9,078 bases of DNA from Candidatus Methanophagaceae archaeon (GCA_013374505.1 QENJ01000237.1:1-9078); one strand, 5' to 3'. Counted from the stretch's first letter, positions 1 to 6,617 are shown. The notes: generated by a model not told the origin, from the letters alone. Translations and numbers: made by a program.

Positions 1-463
1 ATAACGATATTAAGGGCTATATCTACTCTTGGTTCATTCGTAGCTTCTACTAATACATGAGAAATCCTTGTTGGTAAGACGATCATTCCTGACTTTTTCG
101 TTACGGTTGCCATGTTCATCCGCCTTACTCTACCTTTATACTTTAGCCCTATAAGATTAGTGTTACGTCCTCTGGTCTTCTAAAACTTCGGTTTCAAAAC
201 TTGCCGTTGTGCCAAAGATATAGACATAATCTGCATATTTCAAGAGTTCTATGGCTTCACCAACGACTTTGCCGAAACTCCGGCGTTTTAGTTCTCTTTT
301 ACCTTCGCATAAACAGATGGTTTTTTCAGCTTGATTTGATACTCCAAATACATCTGCTCTGAGGCTGGTTATTCCTCGCTTCAGTGTTAGTTCCGTTCCA
401 ACGTATTCGGCCGGACAATTCTTTTTCGTGCATTTTAAACACCTTCCTACACTCTTGAAGCAT
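1..463 (-). pseudogene. PD-(D/E)XK nuclease-like gene, frameshifted and cut by the window edge
   Basis: An ATG at 463-461 directly follows the stop of the DUF4268 remnant. It opens a frame (MLQECRKVFKMHEKELSG) that fits the helical start of many archaeal nuclease-like proteins. At about 410 the sense frame shifts: EYVGTELTLKRG, then RADVFGV, then CLCEGKREL and GEAIELLKYADYVYIFG, ending in TAA at 165-163. The D ... E-x-K spacing (RADVFG, then EGK) followed by a helix and YADYVYI is the pattern of PD-(D/E)XK nucleases. A third open frame (NLIGLKYKGRVRRMNMATV) runs from about 162 to the window edge and may be the C-terminal continuation after a second shift, or a separate partial gene starting at ATG 119. 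The family call rests on motif pattern only. Two shifts suggest decay or low-quality sequence. Substrate and role are unknown. Confidence 0.5.
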
Positions 464-1012
464 CTATATTTTTGATTTTGAAATATGTGGTTTCAGAGAT
501 TTTTCTAATCTGCACATCGCATCAATCATAGTTTCATGGACCTCAAGCCATTTAGCCTCATCTCGAAATCCACCAATTTCAATTTTTTTACTTATTCGAC
601 AAGCCCTTTTACCTTCAAGCCTTTCCCATTTAAGAGGTTCTCCCAATTTTTTTTCAACTTCATCCTTGTGAGATAATAATCCATCAAAGATCTTTTTATT
701 TTCATCTTCTGAATCTCTTCCGCGGTCTATATATAGCTCAACCTGACATTCATGTTTAGTAACACCGTAATTATAACCTAAGCCCCTTTTACCAGCACCA
801 GTCCCAACCCAACCATATTGTCCTGGAGAAATTTGAGCATGTAATTTCGTTTTCTCCTTTGCTTTATCAAGCAATTCGTTCCAGAATTCATAACGAAGAG
901 AATATCTCTCAGCCATTTCTTTTTTCTTTTCACCAACTTTACGAGATTCTTCACTTGGTCCCACAATTAAGGTTAGAAGAGGTGCAGGTTCCAAATCCCC
1001 AATACGAATCCC
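464..1012 (-). pseudogene. DUF4268 domain protein, 5'-truncated
   Basis: The open frame begins at a TAG at 1015-1013 and reads IRIGDLEPAPLLTLIVGP onward, with no convincing start codon; TTG at 994 is the first possible one. RIGD-x-x-PAP followed by FWNELLDKA, VELYIDRG, IFDGLLSHKDEVEKKLG, LKWERLEGKRACRI and a C-terminal helix is the order of conserved blocks I associate with DUF4268, found at the C-terminus of proteins with an N-terminal nuclease-like region. Family members are usually about 300-350 residues, so the N-terminal half is missing here. The loss point coincides with the transposase remnant upstream. Its stop (TAG 466-464) abuts the ATG of the nuclease-like gene, so the two were probably co-transcribed. 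DUF4268 function is not established; some members lie in defence-type neighbourhoods. Remaining length is about 182 residues. Confidence 0.7.
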
Positions 1013-1701
1013 CTAGTCTTAGGAAGTGCCGCTTTGAATTGGGTAAGTACCTGATATTGCCATGTTTTCCGCATAGCGTTGAAAGGGATGATTTTTTGGT
1101 GTATGAACCGGCCGCATTTGCCGAATCCACCTTCGGTCACGAGTATATGGAGATGTGGATTGTTGCTCATACGCTTGGAAAATGGATGCAACACCACGAT
1201 AGCGCCAGCCGTCAATCGTCCGTTTCTGTGCTTGTAGGAAATTTTGTCGTTGATCGCTGCAATTGCCGCATCCATCAAAACCTTGTATAGAAAACGATTT
1301 CGCCTCACAATGGGCCACAGAGCATCTGGAATCGTGAGCACCGCATGTCGGTGAGGCACATTGAATAACGCGTTTCCGAGAGATTTTGCCCATTTATCTG
1401 TGTGATTCTTACCACAATTCGTGCAGATGCGACTATTGCAGCCGAAAAGGACTGTTTTTGTGATTCCACAGTGTTCACACTCGTATGTGAAGAAGCCGCG
1501 ACTCTCGTCCTTGCAGGACAGCATCTTGTTGACTTCGTTTATTTCAATTTCGCGGAGGTTATCTTTTTCCGCAAGGTGAAATGCCGCCCAGTTGTGATTG
1601 TCCTTGAATATGTGTTTGCCCGTAAGAGGGGCATTAGTAGTAAGACAACAGAGGAGAACGATAACGAGGCAGGTTCCGGGTGTGAAGATGTCTGGGTGCA
1701 T
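973..1701 (-). pseudogene. IS91-like HUH transposase, C-terminally truncated
   Basis: The frame starts at ATG 1701-1699. After about 60 residues it shows a zinc-binding module (YECEHCG ... CNSRICTNCGKNHTDKW) and then the block VPHRHAVLTIPDALWPIVRRN, typical of the N-terminus of IS91-type transposases. The HUH catalytic motif follows (NNPHLHILVTEGGF, with His-x-His). Family homology stops near KTWQYQVLTQFKAALPKT, at about 1020. The last codons (GFVLGIWNLHLF) are out-of-frame reading of the DUF4268 gene, ending at TAA 973. The C-terminal part carrying the nucleophilic tyrosine is absent, so this copy should be unable to transpose. Normal length is about 350-400 residues; about 228 are genuine here. 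The first 30 residues are weakly conserved, so the true start could lie downstream. Rolling-circle transposases of this type cut and join single-stranded DNA. Confidence 0.75.
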
Positions 1702-1738
1702 CAGTTATAGATATAGTTGGGTAGTGGTAATAACTGAT
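1700..1738. repeat. 9-bp inverted repeat at the transposase start
   Basis: ATCAGTTAT at 1700-1708 and ATAACTGAT at 1730-1738 are perfect inverted repeats separated by 21 bases. On the minus strand the inner stem includes part of the transposase start codon (1701-1699). In an mRNA it could sequester the start. As single-stranded DNA it could be a hairpin of the kind used near the ends of HUH elements. Neither role is shown. Confidence 0.45.
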
Positions 1739-1751
1739 ACGGCGTGAGCGT

Positions 1752-1763
1752 GGTTTTTATAGT
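1752..1763 (-). promoter_or_regulatory. Putative TATA promoter of the transposase gene
   Basis: Minus-strand CACTATAAAAACC resembles an archaeal TATA box. It is about 55 bases upstream of the ATG at 1701, which would give a transcription start near 1732 and a leader of about 30 nt containing the hairpin arms. Confidence 0.35.
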
Positions 1764-1794
1764 GTATATACCATGAAAAATCAATACACTACTT

Positions 1795-1835
1795 TAAATC
1801 TGTGTTATTCAACGTGAATCTGTGTCTTAAAAATC
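1795..1835. repeat. Short dispersed-repeat fragment (GTGAATCTG type)
   Basis: The stretch contains AAATCTGTGT and GTGAATCTGTGTCTTAAA. It closely resembles 4289-4315 (AAATCCGTGTGAATCTGCGTCCTAAA) on the same strand. Similar ATCCGTGT/ATCTGCGTC stretches are, to my knowledge, common intergenic repeats in archaeal and bacterial genomes. The rest of the gap between the transposase and trpG (1739-1964) holds nothing else recognisable; no clear T-rich terminator for trpG was seen. Confidence 0.4.
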
Positions 1836-1964
1836 AGTGGAGAATGATACAGTCCTGGTAAATTATTATTTGTGAGTTCCCTTAACCAACCCACAAACCA
1901 TTTCCTGTTTAAATCACGTATTTGCATTTACTTCCACCCGAGTTCGTATTGTTCTACCACACCG

Positions 1965-2552
1965 CTACAGATCCACGAAATTCTTTAGCAACTTCAACCC
2001 GTCCTCCGTCAGTATAGACTCTGGATGAAACTGTACGCCGAACACATCGTAGTTCCGGTGCCGAACCGCCATAATCTCGTTATCATCCAAACTTCTCGCT
2101 GTTACTTCTAAACTATCTGAAAATGACTCGCAACCGTTATCGTCAATCACTAACGAATGGTACCGCACAACAGAAAGCGGATTTCTCAACCCGTTCAAGA
2201 CGCCTTCGCCGTTATGCGACACTAAACTCACCTTGCCATGCCTTAACACGTGCGCATTCCGTATCCCGGCACCGAATACATAACCTATACACTGATGCCC
2301 CAGGCAAACACCCAGAATCTTTTTTGTTGTGTAATACCGCCGTATCACTTCGTTCGTGACACCCGCATCTCGAGGCGTCTTCGGGCCCGGCGAGATGATT
2401 ATATGCTCTATCTCTTGCTCTTCAACCAGTTTCGCGATATGCCCCGCAGTCACAATATTCTGCACTACTATCGGCTCGGTACCCAACATACCCACGTATT
2501 GCACGATGTTGTACACAAACGAATCTATATTGTCTATCACAAGCACGTTCAT
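1965..2552 (-). CDS. trpG: Anthranilate synthase component II (glutamine amidotransferase)
   Basis: Class I glutamine amidotransferase of 195 residues that releases ammonia from glutamine and passes it to TrpE for anthranilate formation in tryptophan synthesis. Visible blocks: DNIDSFVYNIVQY at the N-terminus, the oxyanion-loop region IISPGPKTP (52-60), nucleophile motif GVCLGHQ with Cys83, and FGVQFHPES with His176 and Glu178, completing the catalytic triad. The length is normal for a stand-alone TrpG/PabA. SPGPK in place of the usual SPGPG is a mild variation, as is Cys after LGHQ. The ATG (2552-2550) overlaps the trpE stop as ATGA, indicating translational coupling and a stoichiometric complex. 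PabA-type use is possible in principle, since such subunits can be shared, but the partner is clearly TrpE-like. No lesions were seen. Confidence 0.95.
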   Translation of the reverse strand: MNVLVIDNIDSFVYNIVQYVGMLGTEPIVVQNIVTAGHIAKLVEEQEIEHIIISPGPKTPRDAGVTNEVIRRYYTTKKILGVCLGHQCIGYVFGAGIRNAHVLRHGKVSLVSHNGEGVLNGLRNPLSVVRYHSLVIDDNGCESFSDSLEVTARSLDDNEIMAVRHRNYDVFGVQFHPESILTEDGLKLLKNFVDL

Positions 2553-4030
2553 CTTCTTTTAGCGCCTCCTCCAGACATACAGGCCACTAAAGCCGCGCCT
2601 TTACTCAACGTCTCCTTATACTCACGTTCCGGATCAGAATCGGCAACTATGCCTGCACCTGCCTGTATATACACTTTACCTCGTTCGAATATCGCAGTCC
2701 GAATAGTTATCGCAGTGTCCATAGCACGATTAAATGAGAAATAGCCGACACAACCGGAATATATACCACGTCGTGTGGGTTCTAATTCTTCTATTATCTC
2801 CATAGCTCGTACTTTCGGTGCACCGGATACCGTACCTGCCGGGAATGTCGCTTCTAACGCATCGAACTCGTCCTTATCGGTTCTCAGTGTACCTACAACG
2901 TCAGTCACTATGTGCTGCACATGCGAGTATTTCTCGGGATACATGAATCGCGTGGGTTTCACGGTACCGAATTCCGAGACTTTACCGATGTCGTTTCTTG
3001 ATAAATCCACAAGCATCAAATGCTCGGCTCGTTCCTTTTCATCGCTCAGCATCTCCTCTTCCAGTCGCTTATCCTCTGCTTTATCCCTGCCCCGTCGTCT
3101 TGTCCCTGCTATCGGGCAACCCTCTATTTTCCTGCCGGTGTTCGCGGTGTGGTTCTCCCCAGAAACCCGAACCAGCATCTCAGGACTCGCACCCACTATC
3201 TTTCGCTCGCCGAAATCGAGTAAATACATGTACGGTGACGGGTTCACTTCGCTTAATGTTTTGTAGAACTCGAAATGACCTTCCGGCGCAAAATCGGCTT
3301 CCAGCCGTTGCGAAAGCACGACCTGAAATATGTCGCCAGCACGTATGTAGTCCTTCGCGATTCTCACACTGCGTTCATAATCCGCTTTTTCCAGGTTTGA
3401 CGAGAACTCGCCAGATACCGAAATAGCCCCCGGATTCGCGGTTACTTCCGCATCGCGCAGTAAATCTACCAGATTCGTGCATGTCGTTTCTAAATCCGAG
3501 CCGTCCGTTTGGGTTGGGCTATCGCAGAATTCGTTTGATATAATAAACGCTTTCTTCGCACGGTGGTCCACAATAACGTTCTTGTGCGTGAGCAAGAATT
3601 CGCAGTCCGGTTGCTTCAGTGTGTCCGCGGTGCTTTCGCCAACATCCACCAAATAGCGAATGAACTCGTAGGAGAGGTAACCCACAAAACCGCCTATAAA
3701 TCGCTCTCGTCTTAGCTCGCTTTCTATTGTTAAGTCGTTAAGGAACGCTTTCATCAGGCTTAACGGAGTTATATCCTCTTTTCTCTTCACAGCAGTGGTC
3801 ACGGCGTCCGCGCGAAACGAACCGTAAGACTTGGTTTCCAATACGCGGTCCTTAACAGCGAATTTAAACGCGGGTTCGAAACCGATAATTGAATATCGCG
3901 CCACTTTATCGTCTCCTTCTCGCGATTCCAGTAAGTAGGTCTCGCCGTAGTCCGCTTCTTTCCTCAAAATATCGTATATCAAACAAGGGTTTGCAAACGG
4001 TATTTCTTTACATGTCTGTATAACGAACAT
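2549..4030 (-). CDS. trpE: Anthranilate synthase component I
   Basis: A 493-residue chorismate-utilising enzyme that makes anthranilate from chorismate and ammonia, the first committed step of tryptophan synthesis. The N-terminal domain carries LLES (33-36), the motif of the tryptophan feedback-inhibition site. The C-terminal chorismate-binding domain shows GDIFQVVLSQR (232-242), SPYMYLLDF, GASPEMLVR, PIAGTRRRG (306-314), LVDLSRNDIGK (341-350), HIVTDVVGTL, FPAGTVSGAPK (396-406), and AGAGIVADSDPE (457-468). LLES and the overall block pattern favour TrpE over PabB. The length is that of a complete archaeal TrpE. The start ATG at 4030-4028 is supported by the promoter only about 30 bases upstream. 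It is first in the operon and overlaps trpG by 4 bases. Regulation probably includes feedback inhibition plus the repeat operators described at 4029-4060. Confidence 0.96.
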   Translation of the reverse strand: MFVIQTCKEIPFANPCLIYDILRKEADYGETYLLESREGDDKVARYSIIGFEPAFKFAVKDRVLETKSYGSFRADAVTTAVKRKEDITPLSLMKAFLNDLTIESELRRERFIGGFVGYLSYEFIRYLVDVGESTADTLKQPDCEFLLTHKNVIVDHRAKKAFIISNEFCDSPTQTDGSDLETTCTNLVDLLRDAEVTANPGAISVSGEFSSNLEKADYERSVRIAKDYIRAGDIFQVVLSQRLEADFAPEGHFEFYKTLSEVNPSPYMYLLDFGERKIVGASPEMLVRVSGENHTANTGRKIEGCPIAGTRRRGRDKAEDKRLEEEMLSDEKERAEHLMLVDLSRNDIGKVSEFGTVKPTRFMYPEKYSHVQHIVTDVVGTLRTDKDEFDALEATFPAGTVSGAPKVRAMEIIEELEPTRRGIYSGCVGYFSFNRAMDTAITIRTAIFERGKVYIQAGAGIVADSDPEREYKETLSKGAALVACMSGGGAKRR

Positions 4031-4060
4031 TGTGCATCATAAATAGATAGTATTGTGCAT
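4029..4060. promoter_or_regulatory. Paired direct-repeat operator of trpEG (TrpY-box-like)
   Basis: ATTGTGCAT occurs twice in direct orientation, at 4029-4037 and 4052-4060, with starts 23 bases apart. One copy touches the TATA box; the other covers the predicted transcription start and the first base of the start codon. The core TGTGCA differs by one base from TGTACA, the TRP box bound by TrpY upstream of trpEGCFBAD in Methanothermobacter. Occupancy would block both TBP/TFB and RNA polymerase. No trpY gene is in the window, so the regulator is inferred. Confidence 0.45.
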
Positions 4061-4070
4061 ATATATACTT
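4059..4070 (-). promoter_or_regulatory. TATA box of the trpEG operon
   Basis: Minus-strand AAGTATATATATG lies about 34 bases (centre) upstream of the trpE ATG. A transcription start about 25 bases downstream would be near 4038, giving a leader of under 10 nt, typical of archaeal leaderless or near-leaderless mRNAs. AAG preceding the box could be part of a BRE. Confidence 0.6.
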
Positions 4071-4253
4071 TAGTGTATAAAAGTGGTAGATATGTCCTGA
4101 TAGTTGTTGCGGTTTAATGGCTGTTTAGGTAAGCTACATGGATTTACAGGGTCTTCGCTATTTCATGTGGGTAGAGGTAGTTAAGTGACTGCAAAATAAT
4201 CCAAAATCTAGAGAAAGGGGACAAGAAAGCATAAAATTCAAAAAATAATTGTT

Positions 4254-4310
4254 GACACCGATTAACGCTGATTAACGCAGAAGAAATTAAATCCGTGTGA
4301 ATCTGCGTCC
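4254..4310. repeat. Dispersed intergenic repeat with tandem GATTAACGC units
   Basis: GATTAACGCTGATTAACGCAG (4260-4280) is two tandem copies of an 10-11-mer, followed by AAATCCGTGTGAATCTGCGTCC (4289-4310). The right part is partly the reverse complement of the left (CGCAGATTC against GATTAACGCAG). It is related to 1795-1835. Flanking sequence from 4071 to 4253 contains no gene; GTGTATAAAAG at 4074-4084 is TATA-like on the plus strand but leads into no reading frame. Confidence 0.5.
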
Positions 4311-4317
4311 TAAATAG

Positions 4318-4554
4318 TTAGAAGTTATACTGTATAGACAAAATAGCCTTAAATCTAAAAGGAAGGATTGAAAATGTTGATAAGCTAATTGTGAGACTGC
4401 TCCGTAGGCAGTTAAATTTGACATAAACGAAGGACAATATTAAGTTCATCTTTGCAAACAGGTCTATTAACTCTATACCAACTGCTATGATGTTCATAAA
4501 GGTATATCGGTCGCTCCACTTTACCGCAAGCGACTGATATACTATGACTAGACA
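4318..4554 (-). other. Open but unrecognised tail beyond the beta-helix fragment
   Basis: The frame of the beta-helix fragment stays open for about 79 more codons, to TAA at 4320-4318. The residues (SDRYTFMNIIAVGIELIDL and on) have no beta-helix character. Another minus frame over about 4425-4545 reads PIYLYEHHSSWYRVNRPVCK before a stop and looks at least as protein-like. I recognise neither. Probably sequence joined to the beta-helix fragment by a rearrangement. Confidence 0.3.
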
Positions 4555-4830
4555 GATATTGTTACCTGTGCTGCCGCCTGCTAAGTGGAATCCTCGCTGC
4601 GTGTTGCCATGCACCCAGTTACAGGTGATGTTGTTGTTCAAGGCGTTGGAAAGATAGATACAGTAGTTAAAGTTCACCGCAGCGTTACCCGAAATGTTGC
4701 AGTTGCTTACTTCTTCAAGACGTATTCCGGCAACTGTAGTCCCTGTTGCATTTTGCACCGTGAGCCCACTTATATTCACATAATTCACGGTCACATGCAA
4801 AAAACTTTTCGGACTTCCGGTAAGTATTCC
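4555..4830 (-). pseudogene. NosD-like right-handed beta-helix fragment
   Basis: About 92 codons show beta-helix coil repeats: YVNISGLTVQNATG, VAGIRLEEVSNCNISGN, CIYLSNALNNNITCNW and GFHLAGGSTGNNI. The blocks match those of the large pseudogene at 5734-9030 (YVNISWFNVSGATG, ISCNW, GFNLTGGSMDNNIS), so this is a paralogous copy, shorter because several coils are missing between the blocks. It lacks a start: the frame is open back to a TAA at about 4850, reading GILTGSPKSFLHVT with only TTG at 4800 as a possible start. Family homology ends abruptly at GNNI near 4555. No signal peptide or sorting tail is attached. NosD/CASH-type helices generally bind or modify surface carbohydrates. Best read as a remnant of a third surface-protein gene in the cluster. 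Confidence 0.65.
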
Positions 4831-4869
4831 TTGTTTATGTGTTATTTAGATTCTTTTCCTGTTTCACAA

Positions 4870-4912
4870 CAAGCCGTAGCTTATTCTGTTTCCTCCGCGG
4901 CTAATCCTATAT
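4870..4912 (-). repeat. Copy of the leader segment found upstream of the FBA gene
   Basis: Minus-strand GGATTAGCCGCGGAGGA followed by AACAGA resembles GGATTAGTAGCGGAGGA...AACAGA at about 5718-5686. It lies just after the FBA gene stop (4945), where the leader of the next surface gene would be expected, so tandem duplication of gene plus leader is plausible. Confidence 0.35.
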
Positions 4913-4944
4913 ACTTTTCACAGCTTCTTCTGTGTACTCGCCGC

Positions 4945-5663
4945 TCAGTTCTTCTTCCTCTTCCAGAGTGTGCCCGATAAAATGACTGCTAAAATGCCTA
5001 TCAACGCTAACAGTCCGAATACATTGTATTCTGGTACTTGAACAGTCAAGGTAACAGATGCAGCATCCAACGCGGGCCCATACTGGCCAGCCCAATATTC
5101 CCTATCTTTACCACCATCTTCAAAGTAAATATACCTCAAACCATACCCGTAACCCGAAAAGATATGGGATCTCTGTCCCCATGGCCCAAACCAACCACTG
5201 CCCGGGCTAGTTTGAAACACACCGGAATCATAAGAAGCGATAGCATTGTGGTATCTATCCCGAAACTCCACATTTAAGTAGCAATAGTCCCTATGATGAT
5301 CTGGCTTATCCCATTCCGAGCCGTAACCCGCGAACCATTCTTCGACATTTATTGTTGGTACCGCATCCAGTTGCGCTTCTGTATAACCTTTAGCTAACAG
5401 GTCAATTTCCTGGCTGCGTTTGCACCACCTGTAAGAAGTTGAAAACGAGTGATTACCGGCATATCCGCTATCACGAACGCCCCATGTTTCTCCGATCTCG
5501 GGATCTTCTGCTATAATCGTCCAGCCGGACAAATCACCGGTTTCTGCACCGGGGTTTTCAAGTAGATTTTAGGCTGCAACTGCGTTGACCGAAAATACCG
5601 ATACAAACAAAGTTGCTGCTAAAACGATCAAAGCCGTTTTTTTTTCGTCTTTTCTAATATCAT
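4945..5663 (-). pseudogene. Secreted FBA-domain (F-box-associated, lectin-like) protein with archaeosortase tail; two lesions
   Basis: The mature part (frame from 5568 to TGA-free end at 4945) begins NLLENPGAETGDLSGWTII. It continues with blocks closely resembling the FBA domain of animal FBXO2/FBXO6/NCCRP1: YRWCKRSQEIDL, VPTINVEEWFAGYGSEWD, CYLNVEFRD, IASYDSGVFQ, IFSGYGYGLRYIYFEDGGKD and EYWAGQYG...ASVTLTV. In those proteins this beta-sandwich binds high-mannose N-glycoproteins. The C-terminus is VPEYN, a hydrophobic helix (VFGLLALIGILAVILSG) and KRKKN, a PEF-CTERM-like sorting signal. Upstream, ALIVLAATLFVSVFSVNAVAA is a clear signal-peptide core, but it is separated from the mature part by TAA at 5571-5569. 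It is also one base out of frame with ATG 5663 because the A run (5645-5637) is 9 instead of 10. Adding one A gives a 240-codon frame with one stop. Likely co-transcribed with the gene upstream, whose end is 70 bases away. Confidence 0.7.
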
Positions 5664-5677
5664 TCTTTGCCGTTTCA

Positions 5678-5683
5678 CCTCCT
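5678..5683 (-). promoter_or_regulatory. Strong Shine-Dalgarno (AGGAGG) of the FBA gene
   Basis: Minus-strand AGGAGG precedes ATG 5663 by 14 bases, which is longer than usual. GTG at 5678-5676, in the same frame, overlaps it and is therefore an unlikely start. The spacing suggests ATG 5663 but leaves the start uncertain. Confidence 0.5.
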
Positions 5684-5685
5684 AT

Positions 5686-5718
5686 CTGTTTTTTTTACTC
5701 CTCCGCTACTAATCCAAT
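5686..5718 (-). repeat. Leader segment upstream of the FBA gene, repeated at 4870-4912
   Basis: Minus-strand GGATTAGTAGCGGAGGAGT, an A8 run and ACAGA match the segment downstream of the FBA gene, apart from a short A-rich insertion. It sits between the end of the large surface gene (5734) and the FBA Shine-Dalgarno site. Confidence 0.35.
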
Positions 5719-5733
5719 TTCGTCTATTCCCTC

Positions 5734-6617
5734 CTATCTCCGCCTCCGTCTTATCCTGACGTACCCTGCAAGCACCATCAATCCCACACCACCAGTATCA
5801 CAGCCGGCAGTTCAGGTATCGGTGCGCACGGATCTGGTTTGTCCAACCGCGGGAAGATCGTTACATTCCCCGTAGTGTTATCTATATGCCAATCGTAAAT
5901 ACTCGCATTTATTGTGTCGTTGTTGCTTGTACCCCACCAGTTGTGCGTTGCCGTTACCGGATCAGTCTGATTATTATAGAACTGCCACTCCCAGCCACCG
6001 GTGAGGTTGTGGTAGCCGTTCTCCACGATATTGTTATGACTGATATTGTTATCCATGCTACCACCAGTCAAGTTGAATCCCGTCCGATTATTGTAGTACA
6101 ACCAGTTGCAGGAGATATTGTTGCTGCCTGCGTAGTCAAGATGGATACCATCTTTGTTCCGCGCCACAATATTCCCCCTCAACGTATTAAAACTCGCAGA
6201 GTTGTTTAGATATATACCATATTCGGTGTTCGACTCCGCAGTGTTCCCAATGACAGTATTATTACCCGCCGAGTTCATATATATACCGTAGTAGTTCCCC
6301 GAAACGTTGTTACCAGAAATATCGCAATGCTCCACACCGTTCAGATAAAACCCGGCCTTGCCACTGCCTGTAGCACCGGAAACATTAAACCACGATATAT
6401 TCACGTAATCCGCACTCACATTGAATACATGCTCGCCCGATGCCACAGCAGCCACATTCACACCCGCTACACTCGCGCCTTGCAACGTAAGCTGACTCTT
6501 GTTCACATTCACGCACTCGTTCTCGTAACTGCCATTATAAACGTAAATCGTCTTGCCAGTCGTGGCATTCTCAACCGCAGCCGTTATCGGTGTCGAACTC
6601 GCATTGGCTGTCGCACC
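5734..6617 (-). pseudogene. Segment 4: NosD-like beta-helix and PEF-CTERM-like tail
   Basis: In frame after the TGA: GATANASSTPITAAVENATT, KTIYVYNGSY (the classic lead-in of archaeal beta-helix surface proteins), LTLQGASVAGV, then repeated coils with ISGNNVSGNYYGIYM, NTVIGNTAESNTEYGIYL, NNISCNWLYYNNRTGFNL and the capping block THNWWGTSNNDTI. The family (NosD/CASH, Pbeta-helix) is associated with surface polysaccharide binding or processing. After PIPELPAVIL the original frame ends at TGA 5780-5778; shifting back one base reads GGVGLMVLAGYVRIRRRRR, a transmembrane helix plus basic tail completing the sorting signal. Without it the product would not be anchored. GTG 6512 is a possible but unsupported internal start. 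Confidence 0.75.

Larger units (their letters stand above)
1013..1765 (-). mobile_element. Remnant of an IS91-like insertion sequence
   Basis: This spans the truncated transposase plus its promoter and 5' hairpin. The left limit is the point where transposase homology changes to DUF4268 homology (about 1013-1025). The right limit is not defined: no terminal inverted repeats or target duplication are expected for this family and none were found. Insertion next to or into the DUF4268 gene, with loss of the element's 3' end and of the host gene's 5' end, explains both truncations. Confidence 0.5.

Noticed and set aside
859..1290. Plus-strand open frame opposite the transposase and DUF4268 remnants
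   Set aside because: It crosses the junction of two minus-strand genes with clear family motifs and has no recognisable motif or promoter of its own.
1019..1393. Minus-strand frame of 124 codons inside the transposase
   Set aside because: It is an alternative frame of the zinc-binding/HUH transposase; composition is arbitrary and there is no family signal.
2250..3426. Several plus-strand open frames opposite trpE and trpG
   Set aside because: They are antisense shadows of two intact enzymes whose catalytic motifs fix the coding strand and frame.
4074..4087. GTGTATAAAAGTGG as a plus-strand promoter
   Set aside because: No plus-strand gene or structured RNA follows it; it lies in an A/T-rich gap and may be chance.
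4260..4280. Tandem GATTAACGC as an origin or iteron array
   Set aside because: Only two units, no replication gene nearby, and a matching relative at 1795-1835 point to a dispersed repeat.
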